NCBI GenBank assembly: GCA_001303415.1
Contig: LJTN01000022.1
Span: 1-64,000 of the forward strand
Direction of reading: 5' to 3'
DNA from: Myxococcales bacterium SG8_38
Lineage (GTDB): Bacteria; Myxococcota_A; Polyangia; Polyangiales; Houyiibacteriaceae
Length of the DNA: 64,000 bases
The notes beneath the pieces were generated by a model, which made no database searches, was not told where the DNA came from, and worked only from the letters and a program-made list of their open reading frames with translations. Of this stretch, positions 1 to 9,005 are shown one piece after another; position 1 is the first letter of the stretch, and the number at the start of each line of letters is the position of its first letter. The position numbers were made by a program, and so were the translations under genes.

Positions 1-538
1 TCATCGTTCGAAAAAGTATCGCGAGATCGATGCGAAGCGACAGGTTTTCGACGTACCAGACATCGAGCGCGAACTTCTCTTCCCAGGTGATCGCGTTTCG
101 GCCGTGGATTTGGGCCCAACCGGTGATGCCTGGCGCGACCTCGTGGCGGCGCCGCTGCTCCGGGGTGTAGCGCTCGAGGTACCGCACCAGCAAGGGCCGT
201 GGGCCGACCAGGCTCATGTCGCCACGGATGACGTTCCACAGCGTCGGAAGCTCGTCCAAGCTGGCTCGCCGCAGCCGTTCCCCGAAGGGCGTCAGCCGTT
301 GCTCGTCGGGAAGCAGGGCGCCGTTGGGGTCCCGCACATCCGTCATGGTCCGAAACTTGATGAGCTCGAAAATCCGGCCGTCGCGGCCCGGGCGCTCTTG
401 TCGGAACAAGACGGGGCTTCCGAGCTTGGCGCGAGCCAGCCCCGCGACCACGAGACCCACCGGCGCGAGCACGATGAGCGCAGGCACCGCCAGACCGAGG
501 TCGAGCGCCCGCTTTCCGACTCGCCGGTAGAACGTCAC
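1..538 (-). CDS. Bacterial sugar transferase (undecaprenyl-phosphate glycosyl-1-phosphate transferase), partial
   Basis: Reading the minus strand from a GTG at 538 gives about 179 residues that run off the left edge, so the ORF track does not list it. It has the bacterial sugar transferase pattern: an N-terminal membrane segment after KRALDLGL, then LFRQERPGRDG, IKFRTM and the signature SLDELPTLWNVIRGDMSLVG followed by PRPLL. Such enzymes load the first sugar phosphate onto undecaprenyl phosphate at the inner membrane to start exopolysaccharide or O-antigen synthesis. The GTG overlaps the stop of the upstream glycosyltransferase (GTGA), so the two are translationally coupled. Only the last residues of the domain appear to be missing. 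The family is clear; the sugar is not. Confidence 0.9.
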   Translation of the reverse strand, partial: MTFYRRVGKRALDLGLAVPALIVLAPVGLVVAGLARAKLGSPVLFRQERPGRDGRIFELIKFRTMTDVRDPNGALLPDEQRLTPFGERLRRASLDELPTLWNVIRGDMSLVGPRPLLVRYLERYTPEQRRRHEVAPGITGWAQIHGRNAITWEEKFALDVWYVENLSLRIDLAILFRTM

Positions 539-1704
539 GACAGGAGCCTTTCGTACTCGCCGAGCACCCGGTCGAACACTTTTTGCTCGTCGAAGCGCTC
601 CTCGGCCATGCGGCGGCCTGCCGCGCCCATCTCCGCCCGCCGCGCATCGTCGCGCAGCAGCTCGACGAGCGCGTTCGCCAGCGCATCACTGTCGCCGACC
701 GGGAACAAGAGCCCGTTGACCCCGTGCTCGACGGCCTCGCGGCAGCCCCGGATGTCGGTCACCACGGCCGGCACCCCCATTGCGGAGGCTTCCATGGGGG
801 CGCGCGGAAAGCCCTCGCGGTGCGACGGCAGCACCAGCACGTCCATCAGCGCGTAGAGCTCGGGCATGTCGTGCCGCATGCCGAGAAAATGGCACCTCTC
901 CTGCACGCCATAGCGCTCCGCGACGTCGGCTCGAAGCGCATCGGGTTTCTCCTCGTCGAACGGACCCACCACCAGGAGCTGCACGTCGGGGATCTCGCTC
1001 GACACCTTCCTCACGGCGTCGAGCAGCTCCAAAATGCCTTTTTCCTCGACCAGCCGGCCGACGAAGCCAACCACCGGTGCCTTCGCATCGAGGCCGATCT
1101 CCCTTCGCAGCGCATCGAGCGCTTCGCTCGACAGCCGCCGCCGGTCAAAGCGATGAATGTCGATTCCATTCCCGAGCCATTTGATGAAGCCGGGGGGTGC
1201 GATCCGCTCTGCGACTGCGGTGGCCATGTCTTCGCGGTTCTGAGAAAGGATCGTATCGGAGCACCTCGCGGCGATGCGCTCCATCCAAACATAGAACCGC
1301 CTCGGCGCGGGCTTCGTGCGATCGTGGAAATAGAATCCGTGCAGCGTGTTGACCACGACCGGCACGCCGCTCATCCGTGCCGCAAGCTGGCCCAGCAGCC
1401 CCGCTTTCGGTGTGTGGGTATGGACGACATCGAAGCGTTCCCGACGCATGAGGCGAACGAGCGACCACAGGGCCCGGAGGTCCGCCACCGGCGTGAAGCG
1501 GCGGGTCATTGGCACCGCAAAGTGCGGAATGCCGCTTGCTTCGAGCGCGGCGACGTCCGGCCCGTCGGCGCTGATGCCGAACACTTCATAGCCTTCGTCC
1601 CGAATCCGTTGCAGCTGGTTGAGCAGCAAGTAGCGGAGCGACAGATCGACGGTGGTGACGTGCGCCACCCGCGGCTTGCCCGGATGTCTTGCCGTGCCCG
1701 GCAT
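535..1704 (-). CDS. Glycosyltransferase family 4
   Basis: A 389-residue GT-B fold glycosyltransferase. The N-terminal half carries DVVHTHTPKAGLLGQLAA, and the C-terminal half has VGFVGRLVEEKG, LLVVGPFDEEKPDAL and the E-x7-E motif in EGFPRAPMEASAMG that binds the nucleotide-sugar donor. It most resembles capsule or exopolysaccharide glycosyltransferases. The ATG at 1704 is preferred over the GTG at 1719 because GGGGAG lies seven bases upstream of it. It is followed without a gap by a sugar transferase, so both belong to a polysaccharide repeat-unit locus that continues beyond the left edge. Donor and acceptor cannot be deduced. Confidence 0.9.
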   Translation of the reverse strand: MPGTARHPGKPRVAHVTTVDLSLRYLLLNQLQRIRDEGYEVFGISADGPDVAALEASGIPHFAVPMTRRFTPVADLRALWSLVRLMRRERFDVVHTHTPKAGLLGQLAARMSGVPVVVNTLHGFYFHDRTKPAPRRFYVWMERIAARCSDTILSQNREDMATAVAERIAPPGFIKWLGNGIDIHRFDRRRLSSEALDALRREIGLDAKAPVVGFVGRLVEEKGILELLDAVRKVSSEIPDVQLLVVGPFDEEKPDALRADVAERYGVQERCHFLGMRHDMPELYALMDVLVLPSHREGFPRAPMEASAMGVPAVVTDIRGCREAVEHGVNGLLFPVGDSDALANALVELLRDDARRAEMGAAGRRMAEERFDEQKVFDRVLGEYERLLS

Positions 1705-1821
1705 GTTCGCGCTCCCCACCTACCGCTCAGGTAGCACGGCCCGCCCCGGAATCTCAAGACGGCGCGCTGTCGCCGCAGATCATCTGGACACCCGATCTTC
1801 CCGACCTATGCTACCGGCCGC

Positions 1822-4032
1822 GTGGCTTGGTGGAAAAAAGGCTGCCTTTCGGTCGTTCTTGGGCTGGTCTTGTTGGTATTGGCTTTTTGGGTCGTGTACG
1901 GGGGCGCCAACGAGCAGGTCGATGGCGAGATCGTGCCAGTGCCCCTGGCGCCCGAGCACGTCACCGCCCGCGTGGCGGTTCAAAAGAAGACCGCTCCCAA
2001 CGAGAGCAACCGAATCTTGTTTGGCGACCTCCATGTCCACACGACGCTGTCGGTGGACGCCTTCATGTGGGGTCTGCCGTTGATGGGAGGGGAGGGGGTG
2101 CACCCGCCGGCCGACGCCTGTGACTTCGCCCGCTTCTGCTCGCAGCTCGATTTCTACGCGCTCACCGACCACGCTGAAGCGCTGAATCCCCGTACGTGGG
2201 AGGTGATCAAAGACTCGGTGCGCGAGTGCAACGCGGTAGCGAAAGGGAGCGAGCAGCCCGACTTGATCGCCTTCACCGGCTTCGAATGGTCGCAGGTCGG
2301 GCTGACCCCCGAAGAGCACTTCGGCCACAAGAACGTGATCTTCAAGCACGAGGACGAGGACCGACTCCCGGCTCGTCCGATTGCCGCGCCTGGCATTTCG
2401 GCTCGGGCATTTTCGAAGCTGAGCGCATTGTGGCCCTTGCTCACGATTCCCGTACGCGCCTTTCCGGATCAAGAGCCCTACCTCGATTTCGCCCGTCATA
2501 TCCGCGAGAACGCCCGCTATCCCTTCTGTCCCGAGGGGCGGAACAGCACCGAGCTGCCGCGAGACTGCCGGGAGCAGGCGGCGACCCCCGACGTCTTGTT
2601 CGACAAGCTCCACGACTGGGGCTTCGAAACGTTGGTCATTCCGCACGGGACGACTTGGGGCTTCTACACCCCCCTCGGCTACGCCTGGGACAAGCAGCTA
2701 CGCGCCGACCTCGACGACGAAAGCTTGCAGCGGCTCATCGAGGTCTTCTCCGGCCACGGCAACTCCGAAGAGTACCGAACCTTCCGCTCCGCCGTCGTGA
2801 CCGAGGACGGGCTCGCCTGTCCGGAGCCGACCGACGGCTACGAAGCATGTTGCTGGCGAGCCGGCGAAATGATTCGCGAGCGATGCGAGGACCCCGAATC
2901 GGAAACCTGTCAACGTCGCGTGGCGAAGGCACGAGCCGACTTCCTCCGCGTGGGCCTTGCCGGGCACGTGACGATTCCAGGCGAGGACGTGCCGGACTGG
3001 AAGAACTGTGGGCAGTGCCCGGACTGCTACTTGCCTGCCTATCAGTACCGCCCCGGCGGCGCGGTGCAGTACATCCTGGCCAAGGGCGACTTCGCGAACC
3101 CCGAATCGCCCCGACACGCGACCATGGGCTTCATCGCCTCGAGTGACAATCACTCTGCCCGTCCCGGCACCGGCTACAAGGAGCTCGCGCGCCTGCGGAT
3201 GACGGAGGCACGCGGCGCGCCTGACGAGTCGTGGCGCGCCATGATGTTCGGAGAGCGGGGCCGTCCCGAACCGGAGTCGATTACCTACACGATCGACGAC
3301 CTCATGGAGCGGCCGCCATTCGAGCTGATGTGGATGGAGCGGCAGGCGTCGTTTTTCATCACGGGGGGCCTGGTTGCGGTGCACGCGACCGAGCGCTCCC
3401 GCGAGGCGATCTGGGACGCATTGCACACTCGCAACGTCTACGGCACCTCGGGCGATCGGATTTTGCTCTGGTTCGACCTCTTGAACGGACCCGATGGTGT
3501 TCTTCCAATGGGAAGCGAGGTCGAGCTTTCGATTGCGCCCCGGTTTCAGGTGCGCGCTGCAGGCTCGTTCGAGCAGAAGCCGGGCTGTCCTCCGGATGTG
3601 ATTCGCGCGGTCGGCGAGGAGCGGCTCGACCGGATCTGCGCTGGCGAGTGCTACAACCCTGGCGACCGTCGCCGCCGCATCACGCGCATCGAGGTCATTC
3701 GCATCTTACGTCAGCTGAGCGAAGACGAGCCTGTCGAGGACCTCATCGAAGATCCTTGGAAGACGATCCCCTGTCCGGAGGGACAGGACCTATGCGTCGT
3801 CGAGTTCGACGATCCCTCGTATGCGGAGCTCGCCCGAAAAGCGCTCTACTACGTTCGGGCCATTCAAGAGCCCACGCCCACCGTGAACGGAGGCGGCCTT
3901 CGTTGCCAAGGTGAACGATGCAAGCCCTGCTACGGGAACTTCCGGACACCCACGGAGGACGACTGTCTGGTAGACACCGAAGAGCGCGCCTGGTCGTCGC
4001 CGATCTTCTTGCTGGCCGGTCCGAAGCCATGA
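1822..4032 (+). CDS. DUF3604 family membrane-anchored protein
   Basis: A 736-residue protein with one N-terminal membrane segment (about residues 7-25) and then a large exported domain. GDLHVHTTLSVDAFMWG, FYALTDHAEALNP and FIASSDNHSARPG are the His/Asp-rich motifs of the DUF3604 family, which resembles PHP-type metal-dependent phosphoesterases. Several Cys clusters (CGQCPDC; ACCW) suggest disulphides or metal sites outside the cytoplasm. The start is a GTG, since no in-frame ATG fits. The gene overlaps the next one at ATGA, and the three genes 1822-5944 form a coupled operon. Substrate unknown; the family itself lacks a firm biochemical function. Confidence 0.82.
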   Translation: MAWWKKGCLSVVLGLVLLVLAFWVVYGGANEQVDGEIVPVPLAPEHVTARVAVQKKTAPNESNRILFGDLHVHTTLSVDAFMWGLPLMGGEGVHPPADACDFARFCSQLDFYALTDHAEALNPRTWEVIKDSVRECNAVAKGSEQPDLIAFTGFEWSQVGLTPEEHFGHKNVIFKHEDEDRLPARPIAAPGISARAFSKLSALWPLLTIPVRAFPDQEPYLDFARHIRENARYPFCPEGRNSTELPRDCREQAATPDVLFDKLHDWGFETLVIPHGTTWGFYTPLGYAWDKQLRADLDDESLQRLIEVFSGHGNSEEYRTFRSAVVTEDGLACPEPTDGYEACCWRAGEMIRERCEDPESETCQRRVAKARADFLRVGLAGHVTIPGEDVPDWKNCGQCPDCYLPAYQYRPGGAVQYILAKGDFANPESPRHATMGFIASSDNHSARPGTGYKELARLRMTEARGAPDESWRAMMFGERGRPEPESITYTIDDLMERPPFELMWMERQASFFITGGLVAVHATERSREAIWDALHTRNVYGTSGDRILLWFDLLNGPDGVLPMGSEVELSIAPRFQVRAAGSFEQKPGCPPDVIRAVGEERLDRICAGECYNPGDRRRRITRIEVIRILRQLSEDEPVEDLIEDPWKTIPCPEGQDLCVVEFDDPSYAELARKALYYVRAIQEPTPTVNGGGLRCQGERCKPCYGNFRTPTEDDCLVDTEERAWSSPIFLLAGPKP

Positions 4033-4778
4033 GCCGGACTTGGCTCCTGCTCGGAGGGATGCTGCTTGGCGCGGGTCTCGCAATCTTCTACATCGTTCGC
4101 CTCCCGGAGACGGGCGACCCCACCACGGACGCGGTCGCCTGGGTGCACGATCGGCCCATTGCGCGGGCGTCCTACGAGAGCGCGCTGCAGGCCGTCGCTG
4201 CCGACCGCAAGGAAGGCGTGCTCCGGCCCGATGATCGAGAACGCGTCCTCCAGCGGCTGATCGACCAGGAGCTCTTGATCGACCGTGCCATCGAGCTCGG
4301 GCTTCACGAGCGCGATCCGCAGATTCGGAACCAGCTCGCCACTGCGATGATCGACTTCCTGGTGCGCCGTGCCGAGGACGAGGCGAGCGCCGCGAGCGAC
4401 TCGGAGCTCCGTGCGTTTTACGAAGAGCAGAGGTTTCGCTTCGAGCGCAGCTCGCAGTATCGAATCCGTGTGGAGGGCGGAGACGTGCCGGTGCCCCATG
4501 GCTTTCTGCTCGAAAAAGAGATCGAGCAGCGCCTCGGACCGAGCGCGGCACGCGAGGTGAGCTCGCTCGAGGTGGGTCAATCGGTACGCATCGGAGAGGG
4601 CCCTCAATCATACACGGTTCGCTTGCTGGAGAAGCGCGAGGGAGGCGCGGTGCCGTTCGAAGAGGCGCGCGAAGCGGTGGAGGCGGCCTACCTTCGAGCA
4701 CGGAGCGAGGCTGCGGTGCGTGATTTTCTCGAAACGGCCCGAACGCGAACCGACATCCGAATCGAGGTCGAGCCTTGA
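4029..4778 (+). CDS. SurA/parvulin-like peptidyl-prolyl isomerase, membrane anchored
   Basis: A 249-residue protein starting MSRTWLLLGGMLLGAGLAI, a signal anchor, followed by a helical SurA_N-like region (RVLQRLIDQELLIDRAIELGL; SELRAFYEEQRFRFERSS). The C-terminal part (about 155-235) has the length of a parvulin rotamase domain but matches it poorly, so isomerase activity is doubtful and a periplasmic chaperone role is equally possible. The ATG at 4029 overlaps the stop of the DUF3604 gene (ATGA); the longer ORF from 3918 would only read into that gene. Its stop overlaps the next start as TGATG. The coupling suggests it helps fold or insert its exported neighbours. Confidence 0.75.
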   Translation: MSRTWLLLGGMLLGAGLAIFYIVRLPETGDPTTDAVAWVHDRPIARASYESALQAVAADRKEGVLRPDDRERVLQRLIDQELLIDRAIELGLHERDPQIRNQLATAMIDFLVRRAEDEASAASDSELRAFYEEQRFRFERSSQYRIRVEGGDVPVPHGFLLEKEIEQRLGPSAAREVSSLEVGQSVRIGEGPQSYTVRLLEKREGGAVPFEEAREAVEAAYLRARSEAAVRDFLETARTRTDIRIEVEP

Positions 4779-5944
4779 TGCGGCTTTGTCTTCTGGCCGT
4801 CCTGCTCGGCCTTTGCTTCCCGGCTTCCTCTCGTGCGCATCAGAAGAGCGTCTCGTACTCCAAGTGGACGCTGGTCGAAGGCGGTGCGATCGCCGAGGCG
4901 CGCGTGCGCTGGCTCGAGCTCACCTCGCTTCCCCTCTTCGGCGATGAAGCCGGCACACCCTTCGATCGATCCGACGTGCTCTCGTACCTCCAAACGACCC
5001 TCACTCTCGAGAGCAACGGCGGAGCTTGTGAGGCCGTTCCGTCGAGCGCGACCTGGCTTCCGGCCGAGCCGGGTTGGGCCCGGGTCGAGTGGCGAGTTCG
5101 ATGTGGCGAGCCGCCCGTGCGCTTGCATAGCGAGCTGTTCGCCACCCTCACCAATCACGTGCACCTCGCGACGATTCTCGGCCCCGAGCCGCTCGACGTC
5201 GTGCTCTCCCGGAGCGCCCCGCGCGCCGCCATCGGCGCTTCGGAGCACCCTGCGGCAGGCGGGATCGGAAGCTATGTGCGCCTCGGCGTCGAGCACATCC
5301 TCAGCGGTTGGGACCACCTTGCATTCTTGCTTTTGCTGATCGTCGTAGCGGCCCGGCTTCGAGAGGTGGCTTTGCTCGTCACCGGGTTCACCGTCGGTCA
5401 TAGCGTGACCCTCGCAGCCGCCGCGCTCGGCGTCGTCATTCCACATGCGCGCGCCGTCGAAGCGACCATTGCTGCCTCCATCCTCATCGTCGCCTTGGAA
5501 AACATGGGGATGGAAGAGGCGCGCGGTGGCGCGTTCGTCATCGCCGCGGCGTTGATGCTCTTCGTCGCCGGCGCAGCCTTTGGTGGGTTGCCCGCCTTCT
5601 GGGGCGTCGCGCTGTTCACGGCCTGCTACTTTGCGCTCCTGCGAACCCTCGGCGGCGCCGGCCGTCTGCGATGGGCGATCGCGTGCCTATTCGGCTTCGT
5701 CCACGGGCTCGGATTTTCGGGCGTCTTGCTCGAACAGGAGCTCCCGCGCGGCCAGCTCGTGCAGGCGCTGTTTGGATTCAACGTCGGAGTGGAGCTCGGC
5801 CAGCTGGCCATCGTCGCCCTGCTTTGGCCCCTGCTTCAGTGGTTCCGCCGTCGTGTGCTGAGTCGGAGCGTAGTCCGTGCGACCTCGATCGCGGGCGCTG
5901 CCCTCGCGACGTTCGCGCTGATGGTCCGCGTGTTCGGCCCGTGA
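4778..5944 (+). CDS. HupE/UreJ-family integral membrane protein
   Basis: A 388-residue protein with a Sec signal peptide ending in SSRAH, a periplasmic domain of about 150 residues, then six or seven membrane helices. The membrane part opens with YVRLGVEHILSGWDHLAFLL, the HupE/UreJ_2 signature, and continues with FTVGHSVTLAAAALG and FGFVHGLGFSGVLLEQELP; its histidines could carry nickel or another metal. Long versions with a periplasmic domain occur outside hydrogenase and urease operons and have no proven substrate. ATG 4778 is chosen over TTG 4775 because it overlaps the upstream stop. It is the last gene of the DUF3604-PPIase operon and converges on the PhoX-like gene. Confidence 0.82.
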   Translation: MRLCLLAVLLGLCFPASSRAHQKSVSYSKWTLVEGGAIAEARVRWLELTSLPLFGDEAGTPFDRSDVLSYLQTTLTLESNGGACEAVPSSATWLPAEPGWARVEWRVRCGEPPVRLHSELFATLTNHVHLATILGPEPLDVVLSRSAPRAAIGASEHPAAGGIGSYVRLGVEHILSGWDHLAFLLLLIVVAARLREVALLVTGFTVGHSVTLAAAALGVVIPHARAVEATIAASILIVALENMGMEEARGGAFVIAAALMLFVAGAAFGGLPAFWGVALFTACYFALLRTLGGAGRLRWAIACLFGFVHGLGFSGVLLEQELPRGQLVQALFGFNVGVELGQLAIVALLWPLLQWFRRRVLSRSVVRATSIAGAALATFALMVRVFGP

Positions 5945-5945
5945 G

Positions 5946-7160
5946 CTAGACGAAGAAGGGGCCGGTCACCTCGTAGGTGATGCCGCTCTGGCCCAGCGGG
6001 TCGCCGCCATTCGGGCCCCGCTGCGAGCTGAAGTAGAGACGCTGAAGCGAGGGGTCGAAGGCCGGGCCGGTAATCTCGGACTCTTCGTGGCCGGTCACTT
6101 GCACGAGGGGCAGAAGCGTTCCCTCTGCCGTAATCGCGACGATTTCCATGTTGCCACCATCCTCGGCGACCAACACATCGCCGGCGGGTGACACCGTGAG
6201 GTTGTCCACACCGGTCAGGATCGGCGTGCTCGACGTCGCGGCGTCATAGAGGATGGTGAGCATCGCAGTCCCCGTGTCATAGGCCCAAATCCGATTGTCA
6301 CCCTTCGTCGAGAAATAGACGATGCCCTGGTGACACCAAATCCCTTCGCCGCCATCGAAAGGCGTGCTCGAGGGCACTTGAAGACGCGTATCGGTGTCCG
6401 CCGCGCTCGGGTCCGGCACCGTACGCCACTCCACCATTCCCTCCGGACCACCGCCCATCACCTCGGCGACTTGAAGCTCTCCTGCGCTGAGGTCGCCCGG
6501 CGCGTCGTACACGAAACGGTAGAACCTTCCATCACCGACGTCTTCGGTCATGTACGCGTGGCGGTTGGCTTCGTCGATCGCGACGGCTTCGTGCTGGAAG
6601 ACGCCCATCGAAGGACGCACCACGGCGCTGCTCTGACCGAGCGGGTCGCATTCCCACACTTGCCCCGTCGATAGCTCCTCACAGGAGAGCCAGGTGCCCC
6701 ATGGGGTGACTCCACCCGCGCAGTTCAGGTTGGTGCCCTCGAGGATGCGGTATGCGTCGACGATGTCGCCGTTCGATGCGAACCGCACCGCGCTCGCGCC
6801 GGCCCCGACGGTGGATACCGTTTCGGAGTTCGAGACGTAAATCCAACCGCCGTCGTCCGTGACGAACACTGCGCCGCCGTCGGGCGCGTTGTGCCAAACG
6901 TAGCCCGAGCTCTCCACCTCCATGCCCGACCTGGCGACCACCCTGCTGGTGAAGCCCTCCGGCAACCGAAGGCCGTTTTCGTCGGGGTCGCGCAGAGGCC
7001 CGAGATTGGCGATGTTGCTCGTCACGCTGCCGCCATTGCCGTCGCTGCTGCACCGGCTGAGCATCGTCCCTGCCATCATCCACCCCATTCCGGCAAAGCT
7101 CTTTTGAAGGAAGCGGCGGCGAGACGGATCGATGACGATGGAGTGATGCTTGACCGGCAC
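5946..7160 (-). CDS. PhoX-like (DUF839) secreted phosphatase or esterase
   Basis: A 404-residue protein starting at GTG 7160, which has GGAG five bases upstream; the 570-codon ORF start is far outside the gene. The N-terminus carries a twin-arginine signal (SRRRFLQKSFAGMGW) ending in a possible lipobox, LSRC. The body has PhoX/DUF839 motifs: LNCAGGVTPWGTWLSCEE, FQHEAVAIDEANRHAYMTED, and FSTKGDNRIWAYD near the end. PhoX enzymes are exported, folded, calcium- and iron-dependent alkaline phosphatases with a beta-propeller fold. At about 400 residues it is shorter than classical PhoX (about 600), so another phosphoesterase activity is possible. It is divergent from a PhoD-like gene with a Pho-box-like sequence between them. 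Confidence 0.8.
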   Translation of the reverse strand: MPVKHHSIVIDPSRRRFLQKSFAGMGWMMAGTMLSRCSSDGNGGSVTSNIANLGPLRDPDENGLRLPEGFTSRVVARSGMEVESSGYVWHNAPDGGAVFVTDDGGWIYVSNSETVSTVGAGASAVRFASNGDIVDAYRILEGTNLNCAGGVTPWGTWLSCEELSTGQVWECDPLGQSSAVVRPSMGVFQHEAVAIDEANRHAYMTEDVGDGRFYRFVYDAPGDLSAGELQVAEVMGGGPEGMVEWRTVPDPSAADTDTRLQVPSSTPFDGGEGIWCHQGIVYFSTKGDNRIWAYDTGTAMLTILYDAATSSTPILTGVDNLTVSPAGDVLVAEDGGNMEIVAITAEGTLLPLVQVTGHEESEITGPAFDPSLQRLYFSSQRGPNGGDPLGQSGITYEVTGPFFV

Positions 7161-7238
7161 GAGGGCTCCTTTTCGAGGCCACAACCGGTAGCATTTTTTG
7201 GCGAACCCGCATAGCCTCCGGCGCTCGGGTGTACGACT

Positions 7239-7256
7239 CTGTTGCGTGACCGTCAC
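7239..7256. promoter_or_regulatory. Candidate Pho box between phoX-like and phoD-like genes
   Basis: The 18-mer CTGTTGCGTGACCGTCAC matches the E. coli Pho-box consensus (two CTGTCA-type half sites separated by an A/T-rich stretch) at 11 of 18 positions by my count. The right half also forms the palindrome GTGAC-C-GTCAC. It lies 58 bases upstream of the PhoD-like start and 78 bases from the PhoX-like start, so one PhoB dimer could serve both genes. Myxobacterial Pho boxes are not something I can judge from this window. Confidence 0.35.
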
Positions 7257-7314
7257 ACCCGGAAAGACCACCTCATGAGAGAGTGGCGCGCTCCGAAGCT
7301 CGCGAGAGGAATAC

Positions 7315-8949
7315 ATGGGTTTCAGTCGTAGAGAGATTCTCAAGGGTATGGGCGCAGCGGGGCTCACTCCGCTGCTGGTCAGTGGTTGCGGCGACAGCGA
7401 TGCGAGCGGCCCTCCGCCGCTTCCCGAGCTGCCCGAGTACGAGCACACCGGCCCGCTCGGTCCGGAGAACTTGTTCGAGCACGGCGTGGCGAGCGGCGAC
7501 CCCCTGACCGACGGCGTCGTCATCTGGACGCGGGTCTCGCCCGAGTCGACCTCGGAGCCGCTCGAAGTGTGGTGGGAGATGGCGCTCGATGAGGGCTTCG
7601 AGCAGCGCACCGCCCAAGGAACGTTCACGACCGACATCTCGCGCGACTTCACCGTCAAGGTCGACGTGCCGGGCCTGGTGTGGGGACGAAACTACTACTA
7701 CCGGTTCGCGCTGCAAGGGCGCTGGAGCTCTATCGGACGAACCCGTCTCGCCCCGCTGCCGAACGAGGCCACCAAGCTCCGATTCGGCGTTTGCTCCTGT
7801 GCCAACTACGGCTTCGGCTACTTCTACGGCTTCGGTCACATGGCGGCGCGTTCCGACCTCGATGCGGTGTTGCACCTCGGCGATTACTTCTACGAGTACG
7901 GTAACGACAACTATCCGGACCCAGACGAGCAGCTGCCTCAGCGTCAGCTCGAGCCACCACACGAAACGGTTACCCTCGACGACTATCGCATCCGGTATGC
8001 GCTCTATCGGCGCGACCCGGACCTACAGGAATGCCACCGGCAGCATCCCTTCATCGTGGTGTGGGACGACCACGAGTCGGCCAACAATTCCTGGACCGGT
8101 GGCGCCGAAAACCATGACCCGGAGACCGAGGGCCCATGGGAGGACCGTCTCGCGGCTGCCCGCCAGGCGTTCTTCGAGTGGATCCCGATTCGCGACAACC
8201 CCGAGCGCGAGCTCTATCGCTCGTTCAGCTACGGTGACCTGGCCGATGTAATCATGCTCGATACGCGGGTGGAAGGCCGCGAGCAGCAATTTCCCTCCGT
8301 CGTTTTCGTCGAGGACGAGCCAGAGCTTCCGGAAAACATCATCAGTGCCGAGCAGGAAAGCTGGCTGAAGGATCAACTCGTCAACAGCACGGCCAAGTGG
8401 AAGATCATCGGCAACCAGGTGGTGATGAGCCTTTGGCAGTTCGGGTTGGATGATGGCAGCACGGCCACCGTCAATTCGGATCAATGGAACGGTTATCGAG
8501 TAGGCCGGGAGCGGCTTTTGACGTTCCTACGTACCAACGACATCCGCAATACTGTCGTGGTGACAGGCGATGTTCACTCCTCTTGGGCAATGGACGTGAC
8601 GATCGGGGACGGCAGCTACAATCCAGAAACCCGGGAGGGAGCCGTGGCGGTCGAGTTTGTCGCGCCGGGCATCACGTCGCCGTCGGATCTTCCGCAAAGC
8701 CTCATCGACTCCTTCGTCGCGGAAAGCCCCCACATCCGCTACGCAGAATCAGGCCGAAGGGGTTATTTCGTCCTCGACGTGCAAGCCGACAAGGTGCAGG
8801 CGGATTGGTACTTGCTCGATGGAATCGGCCCTGACCAGGGGACCGAGACGCTCGACGCAAGCTGGGCGGCTCTCGACGGTCAGAGCTACACCATGGAAAT
8901 GAGCGGGGCAGAGCTTCCCAACGAGGACGCACCGCCCCTCGCTTCGTGA
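7315..8949 (+). CDS. phoD: PhoD-family alkaline phosphatase/phosphodiesterase
   Basis: A 544-residue protein with a twin-arginine signal (SRREILKGMGAAGLTPLL) and a lipobox-like VSGC. PhoD hallmarks are present in order: EHGVASGDPLTDGVVIWTRV (N-terminal PhoD_N), CSCANYG, LDAVLHLGDYFYEYG, VVWDDHESANN, AENH and VVVTGDVHSSW, which together supply the metal-binding Asp, Asn, His and Cys residues. PhoD enzymes are exported folded and release phosphate from mono- and diesters, including teichoic-acid-like polymers. The ATG at 7315 follows GAGAGGAAT. Length is normal for the family. It is followed by superoxide dismutase after 56 bases, without obvious coupling. Confidence 0.92.
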   Translation: MGFSRREILKGMGAAGLTPLLVSGCGDSDASGPPPLPELPEYEHTGPLGPENLFEHGVASGDPLTDGVVIWTRVSPESTSEPLEVWWEMALDEGFEQRTAQGTFTTDISRDFTVKVDVPGLVWGRNYYYRFALQGRWSSIGRTRLAPLPNEATKLRFGVCSCANYGFGYFYGFGHMAARSDLDAVLHLGDYFYEYGNDNYPDPDEQLPQRQLEPPHETVTLDDYRIRYALYRRDPDLQECHRQHPFIVVWDDHESANNSWTGGAENHDPETEGPWEDRLAAARQAFFEWIPIRDNPERELYRSFSYGDLADVIMLDTRVEGREQQFPSVVFVEDEPELPENIISAEQESWLKDQLVNSTAKWKIIGNQVVMSLWQFGLDDGSTATVNSDQWNGYRVGRERLLTFLRTNDIRNTVVVTGDVHSSWAMDVTIGDGSYNPETREGAVAVEFVAPGITSPSDLPQSLIDSFVAESPHIRYAESGRRGYFVLDVQADKVQADWYLLDGIGPDQGTETLDASWAALDGQSYTMEMSGAELPNEDAPPLAS

Positions 8950-9005
8950 TTCTGGACATCGTACCGTCTCGCGCTAAGCGTTAACCAAGAAGGGAGAGTA
9001 CGACT

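Noticed and set aside
583-1734. 383-codon ORF opposite the glycosyltransferase
   Set aside because: It mirrors a clear GT4 gene and its translation has no family motif; a high-GC antisense shadow.
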